Positions 51,530 to 59,603 of a stretch of DNA of 64,000 nt are shown here, piece after piece (the first letter of the stretch is position 1; each line of letters starts with the position of its first letter). The notes beneath the pieces are model-generated. The model did not search any database. It was not told the origin of the DNA and was given only the letters and a program-made list of their open reading frames with translations. The stretch lies in the NCBI GenBank assembly GCA_040255405.1, contig JBDZUX010000009.1, positions 13,001 through 77,000 of the forward strand, in the 5' to 3' direction. The translations under genes and the position numbers were made by a program. This DNA comes from 66-474 sp040255405. Its GTDB lineage: Bacteria > Pseudomonadota > Gammaproteobacteria > Xanthomonadales > Rhodanobacteraceae.

Positions 51530-51541
51530 GCGTCGCGCGTT

Positions 51542-52339
51542 TCACATCGCGCCGAGACCGGCGAGTTCGGCTTCACCGAATCCCGCGGCGCGACGCGCAT
51601 CGAGGTTGAACGGCCCGCGCAAGCCGGCCGGCACGTATTCACGCAACAGTTCGGCGAAGGCCGCATCGGGATCGCGGCCTTCGCGCTCGCAGCAATGACG
51701 GAACCAGCGCGTGCCTGCCGCCACGTGCGGCACCTCCTCGCGCAGGATGATTTCCAGGATGTGGGCGGTGGCATCGTCGCCGACCGTGCGCAGGCGCGCG
51801 ATCATGCCGGGCGTCACGTCCAGCCCGCGCGCTTCCAGCACGCGCGGCACGAGCGCCATCCTCGCCAGGCAGGAATGCTCGGTCTTCACCGCCATTTCCC
51901 ACAAACCGTTGTGGGCGTCGAAGTCGCCGTAGGCGTGGCCGAGCTGCGCGAGCCGCGCGGACAGCATCGTGAAGTGGCGCGATTCATCGTGAGCCACGGA
52001 AACCCAGTCGCGATAGTAACCGTCGGGCATCGCGCGGAAGCGGTACACCGCATCCCAGGCGAGGTTGATCGCGTTGAATTCGATGTGTGCAACGGCGTGC
52101 ACAAGCGCAGCGCGGCCTTCCGCGGTACCCAGCCCGCGCTGCGGCACGTCGCGCGGCATCACGAGGCGGGGCCTCGAAGGACGACCCGGCGCGCCGATGG
52201 GCGCCGGCTGCGTGCCGTCGCCGTGCAGCGACAGACGGCCGTCGCGAAGGGCATCGAAGGCTTGGCGCGTCAGCACGACCTTGGCTTTCGGTTCCGCGCA
52301 AGCGATGCAGCGTTTGGCAGCCTCGAACAATCCGCTCAT
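51542..52339 (-). CDS. DUF455 ferritin-like protein
   Basis: This 265-residue protein fits the DUF455 family, a ferritin-like helical bundle with a probable di-iron site. The likely metal ligands are in AHIEFNAINLAWDAVYRF, AHDESRHFTMLSARL and LREEVPHVAAGTRW, each with the Glu/His spacing of ferritin-like proteins. The start at 52339 overlaps the stop of the DUF2235 gene by 4 bp (ATGA), so the two are probably translationally coupled. The biochemical activity of the family is not established. Confidence 0.85.
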   Translation of the reverse strand: MSGLFEAAKRCIACAEPKAKVVLTRQAFDALRDGRLSLHGDGTQPAPIGAPGRPSRPRLVMPRDVPQRGLGTAEGRAALVHAVAHIEFNAINLAWDAVYRFRAMPDGYYRDWVSVAHDESRHFTMLSARLAQLGHAYGDFDAHNGLWEMAVKTEHSCLARMALVPRVLEARGLDVTPGMIARLRTVGDDATAHILEIILREEVPHVAAGTRWFRHCCEREGRDPDAAFAELLREYVPAGLRGPFNLDARRAAGFGEAELAGLGAM

Positions 52340-53439
52340 GCGATTTGTGTCGATCCCGGTTCGATGCGATCCGCCAGTATGGCCGTTTCGACCGACTGCG
52401 GGCGGTACCCGGATTGCAGGTACCATTTCAGCCATACCGAGGGATCAATGGTCTCATTGATGCCACCACCGATCACGCGCTGGAACGGCTGCTTGAACAA
52501 CTTGTAGATGCCGCCCATGAACGTCGCGTAGGAATCGTTGGGCACGCCGAGCTCGGCGCCCGCGACAGGCACGTATGCTTCGGTGAAGGCAAGCCCCGCA
52601 CCCCTGGCTTTCTCCTGCATCCATGCCAGCGTGATTTCCGGCAAGGTGTCCGGGGTGTGTCCGGCGCCATCGCTCTGTTCGCCGCCACCGATGTCGGAGT
52701 GCGCGCCCACGAACCAGCGCTGTTCCACCTCGGTCTGTTCCGGCTTCCACGCCATCGCCGATTCGCCGGACTTCAGCGTCGCATCGGGCCGGATCCACTT
52801 GGTGGGTTTGAAGTCGGCACGGTGTTCATCCAGCGCCAGCGCCTGATAGGCGTATTGCACGATCTTGCTCAGGTCGGTGTCATGGAATGCGTAGCGACTG
52901 CGCGCAAACGGAAACCACGACGCGACACCCGGAATCCCGAGCGCGCCCACGGTATCCCACACGCCTACGAAGCGGATGGTGACTTCACGTGAATGCGCGG
53001 CGCGGAATGCCTGCATGGCCGGATCGTCCGGGTGCAGGTCGTTGCGATAGAGCTCGTAAGCTGCATCGACGTCGGCGGAGGCGACCGCACCCTTCTCGTC
53101 CGGTTTCAGCAAGCCGCATTTGCGGATCAGGCCGCCGAGGCTGCGCGCGGTGTAGGCGCCGCGACTGAAACCGAACAGCCAGATCTCGTCGCCTTCGCGC
53201 CATGTCTTCGACAGCCATTGGAAGCCTTCCTCGACGTTGCCGGAAAGGCCCAGTCCGAATGCGCCACCCAGCAAATGCCCGATGCCGGGCGTCACGCCGA
53301 CACCCGCGACATACTTGCAGACCTGTTCGTTGCCCGAGGCATCGGCGGACGCGACGAGTCGCCAGAAGCGTTCCACGTTGGTGCGGGTCTGCACTTTGTT
53401 CCAGGTGCCGTCGAACAGCGCGACCAGGCGGCGTGGCAT
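52336..53439 (-). CDS. DUF2235 alpha/beta-hydrolase-like protein
   Basis: DUF2235 is an alpha/beta-hydrolase domain that includes Tle1-type phospholipase effectors of type VI secretion as well as housekeeping-looking single-domain proteins. This 367-residue protein starts MPRRLVALFDGTWNKVQTR with GGGGAG upstream. It has the nucleophile elbow GFSRGAYTARSLGG, the Asp in FVGVWDTVGALG and the His in WFVGAHSDIGGG. No VgrG, immunity-like or other T6SS gene is nearby, and there is no signal peptide. Its coupling to a DUF455 gene argues for a cellular role rather than a secreted effector. Confidence 0.88.
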   Translation of the reverse strand: MPRRLVALFDGTWNKVQTRTNVERFWRLVASADASGNEQVCKYVAGVGVTPGIGHLLGGAFGLGLSGNVEEGFQWLSKTWREGDEIWLFGFSRGAYTARSLGGLIRKCGLLKPDEKGAVASADVDAAYELYRNDLHPDDPAMQAFRAAHSREVTIRFVGVWDTVGALGIPGVASWFPFARSRYAFHDTDLSKIVQYAYQALALDEHRADFKPTKWIRPDATLKSGESAMAWKPEQTEVEQRWFVGAHSDIGGGEQSDGAGHTPDTLPEITLAWMQEKARGAGLAFTEAYVPVAGAELGVPNDSYATFMGGIYKLFKQPFQRVIGGGINETIDPSVWLKWYLQSGYRPQSVETAILADRIEPGSTQIA

Positions 53440-53454
53440 GCAGACTCCCCAATC

Positions 53455-53570
53455 GTGGGGCGGGAGCAACGCAGTGAATCCCGCCGATCAATGCCGAGAA
53501 CGGAAGCAACTCTTCTGCAATATTGGACGACCGTGATGGCTGGATGCGCTTCGCTGCTCCCGCCCTACGC
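53455..53570. repeat. GGGCGGGAG-type inverted-repeat element after purF
   Basis: The left end GGGCGGGAGCAACGCAG (53458-53474), followed by TGAATCCCGCC, and the right end CTTCGCTGCTCCCGCCC (about 53549-53565) are imperfect inverted copies. The left hairpin shares its core with the repeat at 24141-24211. It lies immediately after the purF stop codon. Confidence 0.55.
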
Positions 53571-53574
53571 CATC

Positions 53575-55050
53575 TTATGCGCTGCGGCGCTGCGCCTTGG
53601 CCTCGTCCGAACGCAGAAACTCCAACTGGCGCAGGTATTCGGAGTCCACGCCCGTGACGTAGCGGCCGGAAAAACACGAATCGTCGAAGTGCTTCAGATT
53701 GTCGTTGCCCTCGGCGACCGCGTCGATGAGATCGTCGAGGTCCTGATACACCAGCCAGTCGGCGCCGATGGTCTCGCGGATTTCCTCGACGGTGCGGCCA
53801 TGCGCGACCAGTTCCGCAGGCGCCGGCATGTCGATGCCGTACACGTTCGGATAGCGCACCGGGGGCGCGGCCGAGGCGAAATACACCTTCCTGGCGCCGG
53901 CTTCGCGCGCCATCTGCACGATCTGCCGCGACGTCGTGCCGCGCACGATGGAATCGTCCACCAGCAGCACGTTCTTGTTGCGGAACTCCAGCGGAATCGG
54001 GTTGAGCTTGCGGCGCACCGAGCGCACGCGCTGGCCCTGCCCCGGCATGATGAAGGTGCGGCCAATGTAGCGGTTCTTGACGAAGCCCTCGCGGAACGGC
54101 ACGCCCAGCGCCGCGGCCAAGGTGGAACCCGAGGTGCGGGAGGTGTCGGGGATTGGAATGACCGAGTCGATGTCGTGGTCGGGCCGCTCGCGCAGGATCT
54201 TGGCGGCGAGTTTTTCGCCCATGCGCAGGCGCGCCTTGTATACCGACACGTCCTCGATCATCGAATCGGGCCGCGCGAGGTACACGTATTCGAAGATGCA
54301 CGGCGCGTGCACTGCGCCTTCCGCGCAGCGTCGCGCGGACAGCTTGCCGTCGAGGCCGATGAACACCGCCTCGCCCGGCGCCACGTCGCGCACGCGCTTG
54401 AACCCCAGGATATCGAACGCGACGGACTCGGAGGCCAGCGCGTATTCCTTGCCTTCGGGCGTGTCACGTTCGCCCAGCACCAGCGGGCGGATGCCATGGG
54501 GATCGCGGAAGGCCAGCACGCCGTAACCGAGAATCATCGCGACGCAGGCGTAACCGCCCTTCGCGCGCGCGTGCACCGCTGCGACGGCCTTGAACAGTTC
54601 ATCTGCCGTCAGCGCGTGGCGTTCCTGGATCTGCAACTCGTGCGCCAGGATGTTCAGCAGGATTTCGGAATCGGAATCGGTATTGATGTGGCGACGATCG
54701 TTCTCGAACATCTCCCGCCGCAACTGTTCCGTGTTGATCAGGTTGCCGTTGTGCGCGAACGCGATGCCGTACGGGGAGTTCACGTAGAACGGCTGCGCTT
54801 CTTCCGAATCCTCGGCGCCCGCGGTGGGATACCGGCAGTGGCCGATGCCCGCGTGGCCCTTCAGCTCCTGCATGTCGCGCGTGCCGAACACGTCGCGCAC
54901 CAGTCCCGGTCCGCGCCGCAGGTGCAGCTTGTGACCGTCATAGGTGGCGATGCCGGCGGCATCCTGGCCGCGGTGCTGCAATACCGTCAACGCGTCATAC
55001 AACGCGGTGGCGACTTCGGTCTTGCCAACGATGCCGATGATTCCGCACAT
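53575..55050 (-). CDS. purF: Amidophosphoribosyltransferase
   Basis: PurF makes 5-phosphoribosylamine from PRPP and glutamine, the first committed step of purine synthesis. The 491-residue protein begins MCGIIGIVGKTEV; Cys2 becomes the N-terminal glutaminase nucleophile. The glutaminase domain has IGHCRYPTAG and AFAHNGNLIN, and the phosphoribosyltransferase domain has the PRPP motif VLLVDDSIVRGTTS. It lies 171 bp after cvpA on the same strand, the conserved cvpA-purF order, and ends next to a palindromic repeat. Confidence 0.97.
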   Translation of the reverse strand: MCGIIGIVGKTEVATALYDALTVLQHRGQDAAGIATYDGHKLHLRRGPGLVRDVFGTRDMQELKGHAGIGHCRYPTAGAEDSEEAQPFYVNSPYGIAFAHNGNLINTEQLRREMFENDRRHINTDSDSEILLNILAHELQIQERHALTADELFKAVAAVHARAKGGYACVAMILGYGVLAFRDPHGIRPLVLGERDTPEGKEYALASESVAFDILGFKRVRDVAPGEAVFIGLDGKLSARRCAEGAVHAPCIFEYVYLARPDSMIEDVSVYKARLRMGEKLAAKILRERPDHDIDSVIPIPDTSRTSGSTLAAALGVPFREGFVKNRYIGRTFIMPGQGQRVRSVRRKLNPIPLEFRNKNVLLVDDSIVRGTTSRQIVQMAREAGARKVYFASAAPPVRYPNVYGIDMPAPAELVAHGRTVEEIRETIGADWLVYQDLDDLIDAVAEGNDNLKHFDDSCFSGRYVTGVDSEYLRQLEFLRSDEAKAQRRSA

Positions 55051-55221
55051 TGGAAACTATGCCTCGAAGAGCCCTGACATTGCGCTTCGCATGGACGGGG
55101 ACCATGCTTCCACGACCCCGTCGAACCCGCACGAAGCGCGGGTTCGATCGCCCCCTTGACTCAAGGGAGCCGCAAGGAACGACTGCCGACGGTCCACGCC
55201 GTGTACCGCTGCAGACAATTG

Positions 55222-55878
55222 CTATTGTCCCACATCGCCGCGTTTCGGGCCGTGTCCGGGCGCACGACCCGGTGCGCTGGAGGCGGGCACGGCGGCCGAC
55301 GCGGTCACGGCGGGATCGGCCATTTGCCGCGCCACGCGTTGCATCGCCGATATGGGGACGTCCGGCAGCACGGGCAAGGACTGTCGGCCGATCTCGACGT
55401 AGCGGTTCACCTGAGGCGGAAGCCGGCCTGCGAACCAGCCGGCGCCGTTCGAGAAGGCCGGCAGCAAGGTGGACTGGCGCCACCAAATGGCGTCGCGGGA
55501 TGCGGTGGTGAAGCCGAGCATCAGCACCGCGAAGGTGACCAGCAGCAGGCCGCGCGCCAAGCCGAACAGCATCCCGAGAAAGCGGTCCCCACCACCCATT
55601 CCGCCGACCTTCACCAGCGTTCGCAACAGCCAGCCGACCAGCGCACCCACGATCAGCACGCCCGAGAAACAGGAGACGTAGCCCGCGACGATGCGCGCGA
55701 CGGGATCGGCCAGCCAGCCGCCATAGAACTGCGCGACCTTATCGCCGAACGCCCAGGCGACCCAGAACGCCGCGATCCAGCAGACCAGCGACAGCACTTC
55801 GCGGATGAAGCCGCGCATCAACCCGAACAGGGTCGAGAGCGCGAGGACCGCAAGGATGGCAATGTCGGCGGTGTTCAT
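55222..55878 (-). CDS. cvpA: CvpA-family membrane protein
   Basis: CvpA is an inner-membrane protein named for colicin V production and linked to envelope stress tolerance; its biochemical role is unresolved. The 218-residue protein starts MNTADIAILAVLALSTLFGL and has four membrane helices (about 3-20, 26-45, 62-84 and 103-122), with the family loop MRGFIREVLSLVCWI and GGGDRFLGMLFGLARGLLLV. The C-terminal 60 residues are polar and Pro/Ala-rich. The start at 55878 is chosen at the helix; the longer frame to 55929 lacks support. It is between the SPOR gene and purF. Confidence 0.9.
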   Translation of the reverse strand: MNTADIAILAVLALSTLFGLMRGFIREVLSLVCWIAAFWVAWAFGDKVAQFYGGWLADPVARIVAGYVSCFSGVLIVGALVGWLLRTLVKVGGMGGGDRFLGMLFGLARGLLLVTFAVLMLGFTTASRDAIWWRQSTLLPAFSNGAGWFAGRLPPQVNRYVEIGRQSLPVLPDVPISAMQRVARQMADPAVTASAAVPASSAPGRAPGHGPKRGDVGQ

Positions 55879-55952
55879 GATCTTCGCGCCATCAGCGGTG
55901 GTCCCCCACCCGGACTGGAAACATCTCACCCATCGATCCGCCCGGTTGCGCC

Positions 55953-55970
55953 GCGATCATGGATGATCGC
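55953..55970. repeat. Solo hairpin 2 of the 107-bp repeat family
   Basis: GCGATCATGGATGATCGC is the second hairpin without the GTGAAA head. It begins one base after the SPOR-protein stop codon on the minus strand, the same spacing as the hairpin after rpsR (59313-59330). Confidence 0.75.
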
Positions 55971-55971
55971 A

Positions 55972-56949
55972 CTATTCCGCGACGATGTTCCCGCTGATCT
56001 TCAACTTGTCCGCAATCTGGCCGCGTGTGCTCTCCGCCACGTTGCGCGAGGCGAACGGGCCGGCGCGCACGCGCCAAAGTTTGCCCTTCGACGTTTTCAC
56101 GCTGTCGACATAGCCGTCGAAACCCTGCCCGCGCAGACGGTCGCGGAGCTTGTTGGCGGAGGACTCGTCGCTGAACGCGGCAAGCTGCACCGCCCACGCG
56201 CCCGGCTGGGCGGCCGCGATCGCGGACGACGGCGCGTCACCGGTCTGGTTGACCGTGCCGGTTTCGACCGCCATCGAGACGTGTTCGATACCCTTCAGTT
56301 TCAGTCGCGCCGCTTCGGCCTCGGCCCGGCTGTGGAACGGCCCCACGCGCACCCGCATCACCGATTTGCCCTGCCAGGTTTCCGGTGTGGCCAGGGCGGT
56401 GAAGCCATTCTGCTTGGCTCTTGCGACCAGCTTGTCGGCGCTGGCGTGGTTGGCATAGACGCCCAGGTTCACCGTGTAGATCGTGCCCGCCGCCGCGCCG
56501 GCACCGCCGGGAAGCGCCTCGGCTTCGGCCGAAGCCGCCGGCGCGGCCTTGCTCCCCTCCGGCGCGGACCTGGCAGTCGATGCCGACTGCGCCGGTGCGC
56601 TGGCAACGGGAGCGGACGTCGGCGCGGAAGCCACCGGCGCATTGGTCGCGGCGATCGGAAGACCCGCCGTGTCCGTTGCCGCCTTCGCCGCACGGTCGCC
56701 CAGATCGAGCGTCGCGACGTGGTCGGGATCGATGATGGTCGCCGTTGCGCTGGAACCCGCACTGGCGGCGTCCGGGCCCACCTGCAGGATGCGCGTCTGC
56801 AATTCGCCGCTCGGTTCCGGCGGGATCTTCATGCTGACCGTCTGCGATCCGGAATTGGAACGGCCAGGCAACAGCATCGGTACGAAGATCACCGCAAGCG
56901 CGATCAATACCACCGCGCCGAGCAGACGTTTTTTCAAACCTGAATCCAT
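55972..56949 (-). CDS. dedD: SPOR-domain cell-division protein (DedD-like)
   Basis: SPOR proteins bind denuded glycan strands at the septum and help constriction. The 325-residue protein starts MDSGLKKRLLGAVVLIALAV with one inner-membrane helix (about 8-27). An Ala/Pro/Ser-rich linker follows. There appear to be two SPOR domains (about 156-225 and 246-322): YTVNLGVYANHASADKL...VRVGPF and WAVQLAAFSDESSANKL...WRVRAGPF. E. coli DedD has a single SPOR domain, so the pair is a lineage feature. It is between folC and cvpA, the standard cluster order. Confidence 0.9.
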   Translation of the reverse strand: MDSGLKKRLLGAVVLIALAVIFVPMLLPGRSNSGSQTVSMKIPPEPSGELQTRILQVGPDAASAGSSATATIIDPDHVATLDLGDRAAKAATDTAGLPIAATNAPVASAPTSAPVASAPAQSASTARSAPEGSKAAPAASAEAEALPGGAGAAAGTIYTVNLGVYANHASADKLVARAKQNGFTALATPETWQGKSVMRVRVGPFHSRAEAEAARLKLKGIEHVSMAVETGTVNQTGDAPSSAIAAAQPGAWAVQLAAFSDESSANKLRDRLRGQGFDGYVDSVKTSKGKLWRVRAGPFASRNVAESTRGQIADKLKISGNIVAE

Positions 56950-57038
56950 GTCAGCGACACCATAATGCGAGGCGCTGGCGTTGAGCCGCGCGCCACGGGC
57001 GCGTCAGCTCGAACGCCCGAAAACGCGGGCGGGGAGAA

Positions 57039-58358
57039 TTATACGCGGTGGCATTCACGCAACACCGGGGCGACCACGTGAAAACTGCCGAATGCGATGA
57101 TGCGGTCGTCCGGTGATGCTTCCGCACGCGCGGCGACCAGCGCGGCAGGAATGTCCGGATGTTCGCTGCAGGCCGCCCCGGGCAACACGGCACGCACGCG
57201 CTGCGCCAATCGCGCGGTGGTTTCGCCGCGCGGCGATTCGTCGAGCAGACCTGCCAGGTACCAGCGGTCGATCCGTGCACCCAGCGCGGCCGCCACGCCC
57301 TCGATGTCCTTGTCGGCGAGCGCGCCGAACACGGCGCGCGTGGCGCCGGCGACCGGATGCCGGTCCAGCCAGCGCGCCAGCTCGCGCGCGGCCTGCGGAT
57401 TGTGGCCGACGTCGACGACGAGATCGGGGTGGTCGCCAAGGTGCTGCAGACGACCGGCGAGCAATGGCACGGTTGCGACAGGCTCCGACCTTTCCAATGC
57501 ACGCGCGTCCCAGCCCACACGATCGCCCAACGCGTGCAGCGCCGCGATCGCGGTCGCCGCGTTGCGGTACTGGAACGCACCGTCCAGTGCCAGCTCGCCG
57601 CGCAGCACGATGTCGTATGAACCACCCGCCGGCGCGACGTGGCGCGGTTGTGCGGGATCGCGGTGCCACCAAGCCAATGCGCCGATTTGCGGTTCCCAGC
57701 CGAAGTCGCGCCCCAGCATCTCCACCCGCGCGCCAATCGCACGCGCGTGCTCCAACAGCGATCGCGGCGGATCGGTTTCGCCGACGATCGCCGGTTTGTC
57801 GCCGCGAAAAATGCCCGCCTTTTCGCGCCCGATCGCCTCACGATCGGGTCCCAGGTATTCCATGTGATCCAGGTCCACGGTGACGACCGCCGCGCAATCG
57901 GCATCGACGATGTTCACCGCGTCCAGCCGTCCGCCCAGTCCGACTTCCAGCAGCGCGACGTCGAGTTGCGATCGCGCAAAAATGTCGAACGCGGCCAGCG
58001 TGCCGAATTCGAAATACGTCAGCGTGGTGTCGCCGCGCGCGACTTCGACGCGCTCGAACGCATCGATCAATGCGGCGTCTTCGACTTCGGCACCAGCCAC
58101 GCGCACGCGTTCGTTGTAGCGCAGGATGTGCGGCGAGGTGTAAGCACCCACGCGCATGCCGCCCGCGCGCAGCATCGCTCCCAGAAACGCGACGGTGGAG
58201 CCCTTGCCGTTGGTGCCGCCGACGGTGATCACGGCCGGTGCAAGCCGCGGCGTGCCCATGCGCTTCCACACTTCGCGCACCCGGTCGAGGCCCATGTCGA
58301 TGCTGCGGGTGTGAACTTGCTGCTGGTACGCCAGCCATTCTTCGAGAGTGCGTCGCAT
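57039..58358 (-). CDS. folC: Dihydrofolate/folylpolyglutamate synthase
   Basis: FolC adds glutamate to dihydropteroate to make dihydrofolate, and extends the polyglutamate tail of folates. The 439-residue Mur-ligase-like protein has the P-loop ITVGGTNGKGSTVAFLGAML near residue 46. Other signatures are TSPHILRYNERVRV, LLEVGLGGRLDAVN and VDLDHMEYLG, and the C-terminal domain has VVDVGHNPQAARELA. The start at 58358 (MRRTLEEWLAYQQQVH) is chosen by homology. It leads the folC-SPOR-cvpA-purF unit but is separated from accD, its usual upstream partner, by about 56 kb. Confidence 0.96.
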   Translation of the reverse strand: MRRTLEEWLAYQQQVHTRSIDMGLDRVREVWKRMGTPRLAPAVITVGGTNGKGSTVAFLGAMLRAGGMRVGAYTSPHILRYNERVRVAGAEVEDAALIDAFERVEVARGDTTLTYFEFGTLAAFDIFARSQLDVALLEVGLGGRLDAVNIVDADCAAVVTVDLDHMEYLGPDREAIGREKAGIFRGDKPAIVGETDPPRSLLEHARAIGARVEMLGRDFGWEPQIGALAWWHRDPAQPRHVAPAGGSYDIVLRGELALDGAFQYRNAATAIAALHALGDRVGWDARALERSEPVATVPLLAGRLQHLGDHPDLVVDVGHNPQAARELARWLDRHPVAGATRAVFGALADKDIEGVAAALGARIDRWYLAGLLDESPRGETTARLAQRVRAVLPGAACSEHPDIPAALVAARAEASPDDRIIAFGSFHVVAPVLRECHRV

Positions 58359-58396
58359 GAACCATCCGACAATACGCCAAACGCGCATTGTCTCAT

Positions 58397-58503
58397 TTCA
58401 GGTGCGATCATCCCTGATCGCCGCGCCGCTGGAGATTTCATCCAAGCGAAGGCGCGACCGCACGGCCGACTCCTGAACGGCCATCCATGGCCTGGCCTTT
58501 CAC
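58397..58503 (-). repeat. Two-hairpin 107-bp repeat, inverted unit
   Basis: Read on the minus strand from 58503, the unit is GTGAAAGGCCAG, hairpin 1 GGCCA-TGGA-TGGCC, CGTTC, and hairpin 2 GCGATCAGGGATGATCGC (58421-58404) at an offset of 82 bases. It lies between the rplI terminator and folC. Confidence 0.8.
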
Positions 58504-58530
58504 AACAGTCCGTGTCCACCGCCAAACGAA

Positions 58531-58552
58531 ATGGGCGCCCGAAGGCGCCCAT
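58531..58552 (-). terminator. Rho-independent terminator of rplI
   Basis: On the minus strand ATGGGCGCC-TTCG-GGCGCCCAT forms a perfect 9-bp stem with a stable TTCG tetraloop, followed by TTCGTTT. It begins 29 bases after the rplI stop codon and likely ends the rpsF-rpsR-rplI transcript. Confidence 0.85.
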
Positions 58553-58581
58553 CTGCGTATTGCGATTTTCGCGGACTGCGG

Positions 58582-59031
58582 TCAGGCACCCGCGACGACG
58601 TGCACCTTCACCGGCGCCTTCACGTCGGCGTGCAGGGATACTTCGACGTCATAATCGCCGGTGTTGTGGATCGCGCCTTCCGGCATGATCACTTCGCTCT
58701 TCTCCAGCACGAGACCCTGCGCCGTGAACGCGTCGGCGATGTCGCGCGGACCGATCGAGCCGAACAGCTTGCCTTCGGGGCTGGCGTTGGCATCGATCGT
58801 GGCCTCGGCATTCTCGAACCTGGCGGCGCGCGCCTGCGCGTCGGCCAGCAGCTTGTCAGCCTTGGCCTGGTATTCGGCGCGCTTGGCCTCGAACGATTCG
58901 AGGTTGGCCTTGGTGGCCGGCACGGCTTTGCCCTGGGGCACCAGGTAATTGCGGCCGTAGCCCGGCTTCACCTTGACCTTTTCACCAAGGACACCGAGGT
59001 TTTTCACTTTTTCCAGCAGGATGATTTCCAT
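58582..59031 (-). CDS. rplI: 50S ribosomal protein L9
   Basis: L9 is a two-domain elongated protein of the large subunit that binds 23S rRNA near the L1 stalk. The 149-residue protein begins MEIILLEKVKNLGVLGEKV, with NYLVPQGKAVPATKANL in the N-terminal domain, a central helix (ESFEAKRAEYQAKADKLLAD) and the C-terminal domain (KLFGSIGPRDIADAF). The start at 59031 is fixed by this opening. It is separated from rpsR by 300 bp containing two tandem repeat units, unusual for this normally compact operon. Confidence 0.98.
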   Translation of the reverse strand: MEIILLEKVKNLGVLGEKVKVKPGYGRNYLVPQGKAVPATKANLESFEAKRAEYQAKADKLLADAQARAARFENAEATIDANASPEGKLFGSIGPRDIADAFTAQGLVLEKSEVIMPEGAIHNTGDYDVEVSLHADVKAPVKVHVVAGA

Positions 59032-59124
59032 GGGGTTCTCCGATTCGTTAGCGCCGGAATACCGACGCAACCGTGTGGTTGTCCGAAGGATGCAAGACAG
59101 CCGCTTTGTTCGAAGCGGCTTTCG

Positions 59125-59231
59125 GTGAAATGTCAGGGCAGGAAGCCCGTTCTGGTGTTGCCAGCTGCCGAAGACATGACGCGTCTCGGCAGATCACATT
59201 GCGCAGCGATCATGGACGATCGCAAAAACGC
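59125..59231 (+). repeat. Two-hairpin 107-bp repeat, tandem unit A
   Basis: The unit is GTGAAATGTCAG, hairpin 1 GGGC-AGGAA-GCCC, GTTCTGG, and hairpin 2 GCGATCATGGACGATCGC at 59206-59223, 81 bases from the start. Unit B follows directly with a period of exactly 107 bp. TCAGGGCAGGAAGCCCGTTC and the next 11 bases are identical in both units. Confidence 0.85.
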
Positions 59232-59331
59232 GTGAAAAGTCAGGGCAGGAAGCCCGTTCTGGTGTTGCCAACCACCGAACCACGTTCAGGTGCTTCGACG
59301 GTTCAATGCGCCGCGATCAGGGATGATCGCA
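59232..59331 (+). repeat. Two-hairpin 107-bp repeat, tandem unit B
   Basis: This is the second tandem unit: GTGAAAAGTCAG, hairpin 1 as in unit A, and hairpin 2 GCGATCAGGGATGATCGC at 59313-59330. The middle 40 bases differ from unit A. Hairpin 2 lies one base after the rpsR stop codon on the minus strand, and the unit's last bases run into rpsR. Confidence 0.85.
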
Positions 59332-59562
59332 TCAAACAAAGTGATTGTCGGAATACGGCAGCAAAGCCAGGAACCGCGCCCGCTGCACCGCCGTGGACAA
59401 CTGGCGCTGGTAGCGCGCCTTGGTGCCGGTGATGCGGCTGGGAACGATCTTGCCGGTTTCGGTGACGTACTGCTTCAGGGTGGCGAGGTCCTTGTAGTCG
59501 ATGTGCTCAACGCCCTCGGCGGTGAAGCGACAGAACTTGCGGCGGCGGAAAAACTTGGACAT
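59332..59562 (-). CDS. rpsR: 30S ribosomal protein S18
   Basis: S18 binds with S6 at the platform of the small subunit. The 76-residue protein begins MSKFFRRRKFCRFTAEGVEH and contains IDYKDLATLKQYVTETGKI and RITGTKARYQRQLSTAV, the hallmark of S18. A Cys is present in RRKFCRFT, but the extended zinc motif is not. The start at 59562 is set by homology. It lies 41 bp downstream of rpsF and just before the tandem repeats. Confidence 0.98.
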   Translation of the reverse strand: MSKFFRRRKFCRFTAEGVEHIDYKDLATLKQYVTETGKIVPSRITGTKARYQRQLSTAVQRARFLALLPYSDNHFV

Positions 59563-59603
59563 GTTCGTGTCTCCGGACTTCTTGTTTCTGGTCGGGCGAG
59601 GCA

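Noticed and set aside
52336..53439. Type VI secretion phospholipase effector
   Set aside because: DUF2235 and GFSRG would allow it, but there is no VgrG, PAAR, adaptor or immunity gene, and it is coupled to a DUF455 gene.
59125..59331. CRISPR-like array
   Set aside because: Only two tandem units of 107 bp with hairpins and variable middles; repeats and spacers are not of CRISPR size and no cas genes are near.
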